Counted from the stretch's first letter, positions 29,089 to 39,009 are shown. The stretch is DNA of 64,000 bases from Pseudomonas brassicacearum subsp. brassicacearum (GCF_008801605.1 NZ_VZPJ01000001.1:620001-684000); one strand, 5' to 3'. Numbers and translations: made by a program. The notes: generated from the letters alone by a model not told the origin.

Positions 29089-29733
29089 ATGGACCTTAGC
29101 CTGTCGCGCGTGCATTTTCCGGTCACTACCCTCGGCCCGGGGCGACGTATTGGCATCTGGTTCCAGGGCTGCAGCATCCGCTGTCCAGGCTGCATCTCTG
29201 CCGACACCTGGGGCCCCGGGCACCGACGCTTGTCGCTAGAGCAACTGCTTGAACAGATAACCCCCTGGCTGCATGGGGCCGAAGGAATCACCATTTCCGG
29301 AGGGGAACCGTTTGACCAGTTCGACGCCCTGCGATCACTGCTCGAAGGCCTACGTCGGCTCAGCGAACTCGACATCCTGGTCTACAGTGGCTACTCCCTG
29401 GAGCAACTCAATGAGTCGTTGCTCCAGACCAAGGGCTTGATAGATGCCTTGATCAGCGACCCCTATATCGAAGCACGCAGTCAGACCATGGCCTTGCGCG
29501 GCAGTGACAATCAACGTCTGAGCCTGCTCACGCCACTGGGCCGCGCACGCCTGGGTCATTACGAACGCCCGCTCGAACCCACCGACAAGGCGCTCGACCT
29601 GATGTTTGACGAAAGTGGCAGCGTCTGGATGGCCGGCATCCCACGACGTGACGATCTATTGCGCTTACGCGATCTGCTGCATGAACAAGGCCATCATTTA
29701 CAGATCAGCGCACACGCGTCGCGACGCCGCTGA
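29089..29733 (+). CDS. Small radical SAM protein (NrdG-like activase family)
   Basis: A 214-aa 4Fe-4S single-cluster radical SAM protein. The cluster motif is CX3CX2C (Cys28, Cys32, Cys35 in GCSIRCPGC), and the SAM-contact motif ISGGEPFDQ follows near residue 67. Size and layout match NrdG/PflA-type activases, which make glycyl radicals on partner proteins. No glycyl-radical enzyme is nearby, so its target in this operon is unknown. The start two bases after the ATPase stop and the 14-bp gap to the giant helicase gene show tight cotranscription. Confidence 0.85.
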   Translation: MDLSLSRVHFPVTTLGPGRRIGIWFQGCSIRCPGCISADTWGPGHRRLSLEQLLEQITPWLHGAEGITISGGEPFDQFDALRSLLEGLRRLSELDILVYSGYSLEQLNESLLQTKGLIDALISDPYIEARSQTMALRGSDNQRLSLLTPLGRARLGHYERPLEPTDKALDLMFDESGSVWMAGIPRRDDLLRLRDLLHEQGHHLQISAHASRRR

Positions 29734-29747
29734 GTGGAGCACACCCC

Positions 29748-32700
29748 ATGATACGTTTCTGCCCTAACTGCAAAACCGAGCGCGCCCTCCAGGAAATGTT
29801 CTGCGAAGGGCTCATTCAGGAACAACCCTGCGGCTGGGACCTCGCTGGCGAACCCATTCGTGCCGCCGGCTGGCGGCCGCAAGCCGTCTTCACTGAGGAA
29901 ACCCTCCCGCCAGTCAGTCCGGCTCAGGGGAATGTCCCTGACCTGCTCTGCGAAAATGGTCACCCGATGGTCGATGGCGACCTGATGTGCCTTGAATGTG
30001 GTAGCTCACTTGCGCAAGCAACGTCCTACGACGCCCAACCAGACAGCAGCGAACCAGAGGGCATCGCCCAGACCCTGATCGATGGTTGGCGCCTGATCCG
30101 TCAGATCAGCAGCACCGACGGCGTGCGAGAACGATACCTCGCCAAGCACGAAGAAACCGCACAACAGGCGGTCCTGACCCTGTATCGACCCGGCGCCGAA
30201 CCGGACCCGGCGATCTATGATGTGATCCGCCGACTGCCACGCGAGCACGCCCCCGAAATCATTGCCACCGGCCGTTGGGATGACCGTGCCTATGAAGTCA
30301 TTGAAGAACTCACCGGCGGGACCCTGGCAGAACTTGGCAGTGTGATCCGCGACAGCGACAGCGTGCACCATGTGGTCAATGAACTGGGCCTGGCGCTGCA
30401 TGCTTTCAACGAGGCCGGCCTGCGCCATCGTGACCTGCGCCCGGCCAGCCTGCTGGTACGTTCCCGCGAACCGCTGGACCTGGTCATCAGCGGCTTCGGC
30501 TCGGCACGCCTGTCCGAGTTCGACCTGGACATCGTATCGCCACTGGAAACCAGTCGCTACATGGCGCCCGAAGCCATCGCAGGCGGCGTTGCGGCTGCCT
30601 CGGACTGGTGGAGCCTGGGCATGATCCTGCTCGAGCAACTGACCCAGGGCGCCTGCTTCGATGGCATCAATGCCAATGCATTTCTTATTCACGTGCTCGC
30701 CAACGGCGTGCCGATCCCCGACGATCTCGACCCGCGTCTGAACCTGCTGCTGCGAGGTCTGCTGGCACGCGACCGTCATCAGCGCTGGCAATGGCCGCAG
30801 GTCGAAGGCTGGCTCAACGGCGTTGCGGTCGAGGCTCCGGCCTCTTCCGTCCAGCAAACCGACGAAGGTGAAGGCGCGACCCTACGGCTGGGCGAGCGCC
30901 GCTTTCACAAGCCCGGCGTATTCGCCCTGGCGGCAGCCCAGGCGGATAACTGGCAACAGGCCCTGGACCATTTGCTGCGCGGTGTGATCGTGACGTGGGC
31001 CGAGCAGGTCGGTCTCGCCCCTTCTCTAGTCGCCGGCTTGCGTCAGGTCGTTCAGCACGAGGGGATTGAGGACGACTTCCGTCTGATGTTGGCGCTGAGA
31101 ATCCTCAATCCGGAAATCCCGTTGATTCATCGTGGCGACATCGTCACACCAGGATGGCTACTGGAGCACCCACTGGAAGGCTATCGCCTGATCAGCGGGT
31201 CGGTCCCGGACCTGCTTGAGCAATTGCAGACCGACAACTGGCTGTCGCGTCTCAAATCCCGCGCCGAAAACGTACGTCAGCGTGCCCTGCACCAACACAT
31301 CGAGTTGGTGGAAGAGGAACTGCGGGTATTCCTGCTATCGACCTCGCGAGCCAAGCTGTCCACGCAATGGCAAGAGCGCCAACGCCTGTTTCCAGACACC
31401 GACCATTCAGGACTGACCTCACTGTCGGAGCGTCGGGTGATCGCCGAAGAAGATCTGATTGTGCTGCTCAGCGCGGCGATCAGTCAGTTCCGTTCGGGGG
31501 CCTCAATAGTAGAGGCCGCCGCCGAGCTGGCCAGGGCTGCCGATGTCGGTTGGTTCGACGCCGAAGCGGCGACCCAACTGCTGTTGCATTCGCGGCTTGA
31601 GCTGTACCGCAGTGTCGATGAACGCATCCAAGGCTTTGCCCGTTGTGGCGTGCCGGCAGTGGACGAATGGGCCGAGCAGTTCCGCCTGGAGCGACGTATG
31701 CCGTTGGCCCAGGCACTGGTGTTGCTCGCCATCCCGTCCAGTCATTGGCTGGAACCACAGAAACAGCAGTACGTCTCACAGATCCTCGACTTCTTCGAGA
31801 AGAAGGTGGTGACCGCAGTGATGCGCGGGCCACTGGTGCGTATGAGCATCGGCAAGACCACCGCACGGGTCGACATCAATGAACTGAACAGCGAGCGCAG
31901 TCCGGCCGCGGCTTTGCTCGATCACCTGCTGCAACGTAATGCCCGGGCAGTGAACCTCGACCCAGAGAGCTTTCAGCTCAACGGCCAGTTGGAATCGCGT
32001 CTGCATGCCCTGTACCGGCAAAGCGCGCTGTACAAACGCGACACCGGCATCGACGGCCTGTACCTGGGCTTCCCTTTCCTGCTCAATCGCGACCCTCGCG
32101 GCACCACGCGTACGCGGATCATCCCACTGCTGTTGTGGCCAGTGAAGCTGCTGCTGGAGTTGGGTGCTCGTGGTCACGCCGCCTTGGCGTTTGACAGTGA
32201 GCGTGAGGAAGTGCGGCTCAACCCTGCGTTGGAAAGCGTGCTCGGCGCCGAAACCTGCAAACGATGGCGCAAGACCGTCGATGAACTGCTGGGCCGCTCG
32301 TCAATTCGTGCAGCGGATGTGATGGATGCCTTCGGCATGCTTGCCACCATTCGCTCACGGGCCCTTGGCAACCTACCCGCCAGCACCGTGGAGATCGCGC
32401 CCTACCAAGACGAACTGGACTGCGCGGCGGTGCTGTTTCACGTGACCTTCATGGGACAAGCCATCGGTGAAGACCTGCGCCAACTGAAAACCCTGTCGCC
32501 CGCCGGTACCGGCCTGGAAACGGCGTTGCGCCTCAAGACTGCCGACGAAACCGCGCACGAGGCACCGCCAGGCGAGCTGCAACGTTACTTCACCGTGGCC
32601 AGCGATCCCTCCCAGGAAGCGGCCGTGATCCAGGCCCGACAAAGCCCGGGACTGCTGGTCGAGGGGCCGCCCGGAACCGGCAAGAGCCAGACCATCGTCA

Positions 32701-35700
32701 ACATGGTCGCCGACGCCATCGGCCGCCAGCGCAGCTTGCTTATCGTCTGCCAGAAACATGCGGCGCTTGAAGTGGTGTACAAACGCCTGGTCGCCGAAGG
32801 CCTTGGCCAACGCATCGTCATGCTCAATGACGTCAACCGCGACCGCGAGCCCGTCATCCGCAATATTCGCGAACAACTGGAAAGCCTGTTCACGAACGGC
32901 AGCCAGGCGCAGGGCTGGCAGCGCCAGCGCGAACAGGTCGCGGCCCGCATCGAGGCCCTGGAGGGCGAGCTCGACCGCTTCCACCAGAGTCTGCATCGCC
33001 TGGATGAAAATACCGGCCTCAGTTATCGCAGGCTGCTCGGCGAGTTGATTGAATTGGAATCCGGCCCGGCCCCGCTCGAGTTTCCGGCCCTGCGCCAACG
33101 CCTGGCCTCCCTGGACCTCGCTAGCCTGACCCGTTTGGAGGAAAGCTGCGCCCCTCTGATTCGCCTGTGGTTGCCCGCACGCTACGAAGGCAGTCCATTG
33201 GCCCAGTTACAGTCGTTCGCCGCCGACCGGGCGACTTTGCAGGCTTTCACCGACAATCTGCACAGTTTCACCCAAGCCGAACACAACCGTCAGGCCACGC
33301 TGCAAGCACACCCTGCCAGCTTCGAAATCGACGACCCGGCGCCGTACCGTAACTGGATAGCGGCCCATGTCGCAGCCCTGCTCGACCTGAAGCAAGAGCA
33401 ACGTCTGCGCCTTGCGCGGTGGCTACCGCTTTTCCGCAGCCGCGAAGCGGGCCAACCTCCACGGGGAGAGTCGATTCTCGGTGAACTACAGCAACTGGAT
33501 CAGCAACTTGGCCAATTGGATCAGGACCACTACGCCCCCGCCTTGTCACCGGCCCTCTGCCTGCTCGAAAACAAGGCCCTCAGGCATCTGGATCAAGACT
33601 GTACCAAGGTTATGGCTACCCGGTCCTGGCTGGCGAATATCAATCCGCTGCATCTGCTGCGGCGCAAGCGACTGCGCAACTTCCTTCAGGACCAGGGGGA
33701 AAGCCGTGTTATTGAAGCACTACCCACCCTGCAGGCAGCCATCCGCCTTGAAAGCCAATGGCGACCATTGCGCGCCGAGCTGAGTACCTTGCACCAGGCG
33801 TTGGAACTGGAACCTGTGAGTAGGCAAGCCTGCCTGGAATTGATCAGCTTCGTGAAGAGCGACATCCGCCACCTCCTGGAAATCCAGTCGCTGGCCGTGG
33901 CGTTGGCGCAATCGCCTCGCGCCCGGCAGGCCGATGAGGCCGCCCTCGCCGGCGACAAGCAGCATCTCGAGGCTCTGCTCAGCGATCTCGATGCTTCGCT
34001 GATGCGCCATGGCGTTCGCCAATCCAGCCTCGAGCAACTCAAGGTACTCGGCGACTGGCTGGGCGAAGAACTGGTGCAGCAGCTGCAGCATGCCATCGAG
34101 CACAATCTGAGCAATCAACTGTCTCTTGATCGGCTGCATGAAGCACTGCCCTTCCTGGCCGCCTACCAGGCATTCCGCGGGCGCGCTGCTCAGTTGACAG
34201 CAGCCGACCTGGAGCTGCTCGCATTGCTGCGCCAACGCCAGGAACAGTTGGACAACATCGCGCCCGAGCAACTTGAAGCCGCGGTGCGGCGCCTGCTCAA
34301 CCGCGAAGCTCGACTGGGTTGGAAACACCGCGTCGAGCAAACCAATCCCGAACTGCTGTTCAGCCAGGACGAAGCCCGCGCCAAAGTCACCAGCCTCGCG
34401 CAAGCCGATGCGCAGATGCGGCTGCTCAATCGCGAGCTGCTGGCCAAAGCCATCAACCTTGATCACCTGGGTAATCGCAAACAATGGGAGGATGTCACTC
34501 GTCTGACTGGCAAACGCTCACGACGCCTGCGCGAATTCATTGAACTGGGCAGTCACTTAGGCCTGATGAGCCTGCGCCCGGTGTGGCTGATGAACCCGGA
34601 CGTCGCCAGCCGTGTGCTGCCGCTCAAGGCAGGCCTGTTCGATACCGTTATCTACGACGAAGCCTCACAGATGCCGGTTGAGTTCGCCCTGCCGACCCTG
34701 TTCCGCGGGCAGATCACTGTGGTCAGCGGCGATGAGAAGCAAATGCCGCCGACGGCATTCTTTTCCAGTCGCATCGAAAGCGACGAAGCCGAAGTGTTTG
34801 ATGGCGACGAACCTGATGAAGACGCGGATGAGGAACAGCGCGAAGCGTTCGAAGACACTTGGAATCGTCGCGAGATCAAGGATTGCCCCGACCTGCTGCA
34901 ACTAGCGCGCAACGCCCTGCCCAGCACGACATTGCAGATCCACTACCGCTCGGCCTACCGTGAACTGATCGGCTTTTCCAACGCCTCGTTCTATGGCAAT
35001 CGCCTGAACGTTCCGGTCCGACACCCGCAAGCGAGCATCCAGCGCATCAAGCCGCTGGAGCTGATCCAGGTCGGTGGGCTGTATCAAAACCAGAGCAACG
35101 CCCAGGAAGCCGAACGGGTCGTCGAGTACCTGAACGAATTGTGGCAGGAGCCCTACGACCAGCGACCCTCGGTGGGTGTCGTCACCTTCAACCGCAAGCA
35201 GGCCGACCTCATCGAGGAGCACTTGGAGCAGCGGGCAGAGCAGGATGAACTGTTCCGCGCCGCCTACACCCAGGAGCGCGAGCGCAGCGAAGACGGCGAG
35301 GACATGTCGGTGTTCGTCAAGAACGTGGAGAACGTGCAGGGGGATGAACGCGACATCATCGTCTTCTCCTCCACCTTCGGTCGCAACAGCCAAGGCACAT
35401 TCCGCCGCAGCTTCGGTGTACTGGGGCAGACGGGTGGCGAACGACGCCTGAACGTGGCGGTGACTCGCGCCCGGCGCAAGGTGGTGATGATCACGTCGAT
35501 GCCGATCGCCGACATCTCCGACATGCTCAACACGCACCGTGCCCCCAACAGCCCGCGAGACTATCTGCAAGGCTATCTGGAATATGCTCGCGCGCTCTCC
35601 TCGGGCGAGTTCAGCAGCAGTACCAAGTTGCTGGAGCGCCTGCAGACCGACCGCAGCAGCCAGCATCGTGAGCAAGGTCAGCAACGCGACGGCTTTGTCA

Positions 35701-36056
35701 GGCTGGTCGGTGAATTCATTCATTCCCTGGGATGGCAGGCCGCTCCCGCCAGTGAAGGCGACGCTTTCGGTCTCGACTTCGCCATCGAGAATCCAGGCAC
35801 GGGCCTTTACGCAATCGGCATCGAGTGCGATGCGCCTTGCCATAATCTGCTGGAACGTGCCCGCGCCCGAGAAATTTGGCGCCCATCCGTGCTGCACCGC
35901 GCCATCCCGCACATCCATCGTGTGTCGTCGCAAGCTTGGTATCACAGCGGCGACAGCGAACGCTCACGGCTGCGTGAAGCAATCGAACACGCCATGCAAG
36001 CCGAGCAGCCGCTGCAACCCAGCCCTACTTCAGTTGATACGGAAATCTGCCAATGA
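29748..36056 (+). CDS. Giant zinc ribbon / pseudokinase / SF1 helicase / nuclease fusion
   Basis: A 2102-aa multidomain protein. Zinc ribbons: Cys5, Cys8, Cys19, Cys28, then Cys68, His72, Cys81, Cys84. Kinase-like domain about 113-358: HRDL (227-230) and APE (273-275) are present, but DFG reads GFG (249-251) and the VAIK lysine is replaced in AVLTLYRP, so it is a probable pseudokinase. A large helical region follows. The COG1112-type SF1 helicase has GPPGTGKS (Walker A, Lys979), a coiled-coil insertion of about 600 residues, YDEAS (about 1637), NVQGDERDIIVFSS and LNVAVTRARRKV. The C-terminus (about 1985-2090) resembles the Vsr-like MTES_1575 nuclease found on such helicases: GLDFAI then IGIECDAPCH. 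Mokosh defence proteins share the kinase-helicase-nuclease idea, but with a PLD nuclease and no ClpB or radical SAM partner. Its stop overlaps the next start. Confidence 0.85.
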   Translation: MIRFCPNCKTERALQEMFCEGLIQEQPCGWDLAGEPIRAAGWRPQAVFTEETLPPVSPAQGNVPDLLCENGHPMVDGDLMCLECGSSLAQATSYDAQPDSSEPEGIAQTLIDGWRLIRQISSTDGVRERYLAKHEETAQQAVLTLYRPGAEPDPAIYDVIRRLPREHAPEIIATGRWDDRAYEVIEELTGGTLAELGSVIRDSDSVHHVVNELGLALHAFNEAGLRHRDLRPASLLVRSREPLDLVISGFGSARLSEFDLDIVSPLETSRYMAPEAIAGGVAAASDWWSLGMILLEQLTQGACFDGINANAFLIHVLANGVPIPDDLDPRLNLLLRGLLARDRHQRWQWPQVEGWLNGVAVEAPASSVQQTDEGEGATLRLGERRFHKPGVFALAAAQADNWQQALDHLLRGVIVTWAEQVGLAPSLVAGLRQVVQHEGIEDDFRLMLALRILNPEIPLIHRGDIVTPGWLLEHPLEGYRLISGSVPDLLEQLQTDNWLSRLKSRAENVRQRALHQHIELVEEELRVFLLSTSRAKLSTQWQERQRLFPDTDHSGLTSLSERRVIAEEDLIVLLSAAISQFRSGASIVEAAAELARAADVGWFDAEAATQLLLHSRLELYRSVDERIQGFARCGVPAVDEWAEQFRLERRMPLAQALVLLAIPSSHWLEPQKQQYVSQILDFFEKKVVTAVMRGPLVRMSIGKTTARVDINELNSERSPAAALLDHLLQRNARAVNLDPESFQLNGQLESRLHALYRQSALYKRDTGIDGLYLGFPFLLNRDPRGTTRTRIIPLLLWPVKLLLELGARGHAALAFDSEREEVRLNPALESVLGAETCKRWRKTVDELLGRSSIRAADVMDAFGMLATIRSRALGNLPASTVEIAPYQDELDCAAVLFHVTFMGQAIGEDLRQLKTLSPAGTGLETALRLKTADETAHEAPPGELQRYFTVASDPSQEAAVIQARQSPGLLVEGPPGTGKSQTIVNMVADAIGRQRSLLIVCQKHAALEVVYKRLVAEGLGQRIVMLNDVNRDREPVIRNIREQLESLFTNGSQAQGWQRQREQVAARIEALEGELDRFHQSLHRLDENTGLSYRRLLGELIELESGPAPLEFPALRQRLASLDLASLTRLEESCAPLIRLWLPARYEGSPLAQLQSFAADRATLQAFTDNLHSFTQAEHNRQATLQAHPASFEIDDPAPYRNWIAAHVAALLDLKQEQRLRLARWLPLFRSREAGQPPRGESILGELQQLDQQLGQLDQDHYAPALSPALCLLENKALRHLDQDCTKVMATRSWLANINPLHLLRRKRLRNFLQDQGESRVIEALPTLQAAIRLESQWRPLRAELSTLHQALELEPVSRQACLELISFVKSDIRHLLEIQSLAVALAQSPRARQADEAALAGDKQHLEALLSDLDASLMRHGVRQSSLEQLKVLGDWLGEELVQQLQHAIEHNLSNQLSLDRLHEALPFLAAYQAFRGRAAQLTAADLELLALLRQRQEQLDNIAPEQLEAAVRRLLNREARLGWKHRVEQTNPELLFSQDEARAKVTSLAQADAQMRLLNRELLAKAINLDHLGNRKQWEDVTRLTGKRSRRLREFIELGSHLGLMSLRPVWLMNPDVASRVLPLKAGLFDTVIYDEASQMPVEFALPTLFRGQITVVSGDEKQMPPTAFFSSRIESDEAEVFDGDEPDEDADEEQREAFEDTWNRREIKDCPDLLQLARNALPSTTLQIHYRSAYRELIGFSNASFYGNRLNVPVRHPQASIQRIKPLELIQVGGLYQNQSNAQEAERVVEYLNELWQEPYDQRPSVGVVTFNRKQADLIEEHLEQRAEQDELFRAAYTQERERSEDGEDMSVFVKNVENVQGDERDIIVFSSTFGRNSQGTFRRSFGVLGQTGGERRLNVAVTRARRKVVMITSMPIADISDMLNTHRAPNSPRDYLQGYLEYARALSSGEFSSSTKLLERLQTDRSSQHREQGQQRDGFVRLVGEFIHSLGWQAAPASEGDAFGLDFAIENPGTGLYAIGIECDAPCHNLLERARAREIWRPSVLHRAIPHIHRVSSQAWYHSGDSERSRLREAIEHAMQAEQPLQPSPTSVDTEICQ

Positions 36057-37411
36057 GTGGTCCCAAGGTCGTTCGCATTGTTACCCGCGAAGAAATCATC
36101 GCCATTTGTGAAGGCCACCTGCAACGCCTGGAACGCGCCGTGGACCGCTGGCAGACACAGGCCACAAGGCTTGGCGAACTCAGTGAACAGGAGCGCTCCG
36201 CCTTCTTGGAGCGACACACTCGCCTTCGCGCTCTGCTGGCAGAAGACCGATTGGCAGAACTGCAGAAGGCCGTTCCAGTGGAGATCGAGCACCTACACCG
36301 TGACTTGGAGGACCGCGAAGAGCGCGCAATCATTCGCGCTGCCGAACGACGCCAACGCGACCGACGCGTCCAGGAAAACGCAGAAACCCTGCTTGACGCT
36401 TTGCAAGCCAACCCCGAAAGCGTCGATCAGGCCTTGCTGGAATCCCTCTCCCGATTGGCCAGCGGTGCCAGTCGTGAAGATGCCGAACGTCTGCTGGCCG
36501 AGGGTTTCGGCCACTTGAGCAAGGCAAACGAGGAGCCAACCCTAAGCGATACCCAACGCGTCCTCGCGCAGCAACTCAAGCTCGACGAACCCGAGCTTTC
36601 CCTGCGCGAATGGATTGCGGCCCGGGAGCCGGATGCAACGCGCGACGTACGGTTGCTACGCATTGACCGCCACATCGTGGAGCTGCAACTGCTGCAAGGC
36701 GCTGAGTGTGCCGCGCCGTTCCTCCTGGCACTGGAACGCGCTGAAACGGAAGCCGATGCCAAGCGGCGCAACCTGCTGCTCGACAGCCTAGTACTCGACC
36801 TCGCCGCTGCCACCCGAAACTTCCAGAGACAGCGCGAGTGTCTCGAACAAATGCAGGATCTGGCCAGCGAAGTCAAAACCTACACAGGCATCGAACACGC
36901 GACCTTGCTTGGTCATATTGGCGCTTGTGCAACCGACACCGAGCTCTCGGTAATGACCGGACTGATCGAGCAGTGTAAAACGCTTATCGCTTCCCACTTA
37001 CAGGACCAGGCCGCCCTCGCCCGCCGCGAAGCCGTGCTCGGCGGCTTGGCCAGCCTCGGCTACGAAGTGCGCGAAGGCATGGCGACTGCCTGGGCAGAAA
37101 CCGGCAAGGTCGTGCTGCGCAAGGCCGCTACCCCCGGGTACGGAGTGGAAGTGGGTGGCAAAGCCGATAATGGCCGTCTGCAGGTTCGCGCCATAGCCCT
37201 CGGCAGCGATCGCGACAAGGCGCGGGATCGCGACATTGAAACCATCTGGTGCGGCGAATTCCAGCGGCTGCAGACCTTATTGAAAAACAAGGGCAGCGAA
37301 TTACTCATCGAGCGTGCGCTTTCGGTAGGTGAAGTCCCACTTAAAGAAACGAATATTTCCGAGCCGGGCGTAGAAACAATCGCTGGTCAACAGAATGCAT
37401 TTCTTAAATGA
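36053..37411 (+). CDS. Coiled-coil protein of the ClpB / radical SAM / helicase operon
   Basis: A 452-aa, strongly charged, helix-rich protein of unknown function, beginning MSGPKVVRIVTREE. Long predicted coiled coil covers about residues 10-150 (LQRLERAVDRWQTQ, then RAAERRQRDRRVQENAE) and again about 220-340. A compact C-terminal part (GMATAWAETGKVVLRKAATP, then GYGVEVGGKAD) is more globular. No signal peptide, membrane segment or catalytic motif is seen. The ATG overlaps the helicase stop by four bases (ATGA), so translation is coupled; it may be a structural adaptor or the substrate of the ATPase. Function unknown. Confidence 0.8.
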   Translation: MSGPKVVRIVTREEIIAICEGHLQRLERAVDRWQTQATRLGELSEQERSAFLERHTRLRALLAEDRLAELQKAVPVEIEHLHRDLEDREERAIIRAAERRQRDRRVQENAETLLDALQANPESVDQALLESLSRLASGASREDAERLLAEGFGHLSKANEEPTLSDTQRVLAQQLKLDEPELSLREWIAAREPDATRDVRLLRIDRHIVELQLLQGAECAAPFLLALERAETEADAKRRNLLLDSLVLDLAAATRNFQRQRECLEQMQDLASEVKTYTGIEHATLLGHIGACATDTELSVMTGLIEQCKTLIASHLQDQAALARREAVLGGLASLGYEVREGMATAWAETGKVVLRKAATPGYGVEVGGKADNGRLQVRAIALGSDRDKARDRDIETIWCGEFQRLQTLLKNKGSELLIERALSVGEVPLKETNISEPGVETIAGQQNAFLK

Positions 37412-37510
37412 ACCGCTGAGGCTCACCCCACCGCAAGCCATTGCCAACACACTCCGCCGCCAGAAATCATGGTGCCCGTGTGAGGCATGCTTTCGCACCG
37501 CGGACCTGCC

Positions 37511-37541
37511 GCCGATGATCCGGGCTGCCCGCATCATCGGC
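37511..37541. terminator. Hairpin between convergent genes
   Basis: GCCGATGAT (37511-37519) and ATCATCGGC (37533-37541) form a perfect 9-bp stem between the rightward four-gene operon and the leftward binding-protein gene. The T-run is poor on both sides, so the terminator call is tentative. Confidence 0.4.
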
Positions 37542-37549
37542 GATTGACT

Positions 37550-38623
37550 TTATTGCCCGTTTTTAACCCGACTCCAAACACGCGTGCGCAGCCGGTCGGT
37601 CTCTAGCGGCATCGCTTCCAGAACGAAGAGTTTCTTCATCACGCTTTCAGGCGGATACACCATCGGGTCGTTGAGAATGGCCTTGTCGACCATGCCTTCA
37701 GCGGCAGCATTGCCGTTGGCATAGTGCACGTGGTTGCTGATGTCAGCCATGACGTTGGGGTCCAGCAGGTAATTCAGAAACGCGTAACCGGCAGCTTCAT
37801 TCGGAGAATCGGCGGGCATGGCGACCATGTCGAACCACATGGGTGAGCCTTCCTTGGGGATGGCGTAGGCAATCTGTTGGCCATTGCCGGCCTCATTGGC
37901 TCTGGCGGCCGCCTGCATCACGTCGCCAGAGAACCCGACGACCAGACACACGTCTCCCGTTGCAAGATCGCTGGTGTACTTGGAGTTGTGGAAGTAATTC
38001 ACATAGGGCCGCACTTTGAGTAGCAGGGCCTGGGCCTTCTCGTAGTCGGCCTTGTCCTTGCTGTGATGCCCAAGCCCCAGGTAGTTCAAGGCGATGGGAA
38101 GGATCTCGGGGCCGTTGTCGAGCATGGCTACGCCGCATCGGGCGAGTTTTTTCATGTTCTCCGGCTTGAAGATGATGTCCCATGAGTCTATCGGTACATC
38201 GCCCAGGACTGCCTTGACCTTGGCGACGTTGTAGCCGATGCCGGTGCTGCCCCACAGGTACGGGAAACCGTATCGGTTGCCCGGATCGTTGGCCTCCAGA
38301 ACTTTCATCAGCGTCGGGTTGAGGTTCTGCCAGTTCGGCAGCTTGCTACGGTCCAGCGGTTTCAGCGCACCGGCCTTGATCTGCCGGGCCATGAAGTGGT
38401 TGGAGGGAAACACCACGTCATACCCGGAACGGCCGGCCATCAGTTTGGCGTCGAGGACCTCGTTGCTGTCGTACACGTCATACTGAGTCGGGTGCCCGGT
38501 ATGGCTGGTAAAGTTTTGCAGGGTATCTGGGGCAATGTAACTGCTCCAGTTGTAGATCCTGACGGTGTCTGCCGCCTGAGCGGTGGACGCGATCAACAGT
38601 AGCGGAACGATCGACTTCAACAT
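37550..38623 (-). CDS. Polyamine-type ABC transporter binding protein (PotF/SpuD family)
   Basis: A 357-aa periplasmic binding protein with signal peptide MLKSIVPLLLIASTAQAA, then DTVRIYNWSSYIAPDTLQNF, a PotD/PotF hallmark. GYDVVFPSNHF and WGSTGIGYN also fit the family. A GAGGT lies upstream of the ATG at 38623. No PotGHI genes are near, so it is an orphan binding protein that must share a transporter elsewhere. It is separated by 44 bp from the cupin and amine oxidoreductase genes upstream on the same strand, which points to uptake of a polyamine or related amine. Confidence 0.87.
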   Translation of the reverse strand: MLKSIVPLLLIASTAQAADTVRIYNWSSYIAPDTLQNFTSHTGHPTQYDVYDSNEVLDAKLMAGRSGYDVVFPSNHFMARQIKAGALKPLDRSKLPNWQNLNPTLMKVLEANDPGNRYGFPYLWGSTGIGYNVAKVKAVLGDVPIDSWDIIFKPENMKKLARCGVAMLDNGPEILPIALNYLGLGHHSKDKADYEKAQALLLKVRPYVNYFHNSKYTSDLATGDVCLVVGFSGDVMQAAARANEAGNGQQIAYAIPKEGSPMWFDMVAMPADSPNEAAGYAFLNYLLDPNVMADISNHVHYANGNAAAEGMVDKAILNDPMVYPPESVMKKLFVLEAMPLETDRLRTRVWSRVKNGQ

Positions 38624-38667
38624 ACGAGACCTCAACCTTTGTTCTTTACGTTATGGGTGAAGGCAGT

Positions 38668-39009
38668 TCAGAAAATCAGCACGTAGCTTTTGCGAACGGT
38701 TTCTTGTATATCCCAGACTCCCGTGGTGTTCGCAGGCAACATCAATGCGTCGCCGGCCTGGATATGAAGGACCTCACCGCCATCCGGGGTGAAGGTGCAG
38801 CGCCCCTGGATGAAATGGCAGAACTCCTGTTGCACGATCTGGCGCCGCCAGCGGCCGGGGGTGCATTCCCACACGCCGGCTTCGACGCCGTCATCGCGTT
38901 CAACGCTTGTCGTGGCAACCTGTGAAACCGGCTCACCCAGCGGTACGCCAACAGCGCTCGATTCCCCGAGAGGCAAGTGTGGGGTGTCGCGAAAATGATC
39001 GATCTTCAT
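38668..39009 (-). CDS. Cupin-fold protein (DUF861/EutQ-like)
   Basis: A 113-aa single-domain cupin. WECTPGRWRRQIVQQEFCHF and GRCTFTPDGGEVLHIQAGDA, then LMLPANTTGVWDI, match the small cupins that accompany FAD amine oxidoreductases of the PuuB/OrdL type. The start at 39009 has AAGGAG upstream and overlaps the oxidoreductase stop (ATGA); the long frame to 39216 is inside that gene. Role unknown, possibly handling an aldehyde or imine product. Confidence 0.8.
   Translation of the reverse strand: MKIDHFRDTPHLPLGESSAVGVPLGEPVSQVATTSVERDDGVEAGVWECTPGRWRRQIVQQEFCHFIQGRCTFTPDGGEVLHIQAGDALMLPANTTGVWDIQETVRKSYVLIF

Noticed and set aside
34902..35945. 347-codon minus-strand frame opposite the giant helicase
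   Set aside because: Shadow of the helicase; no recognisable domain.
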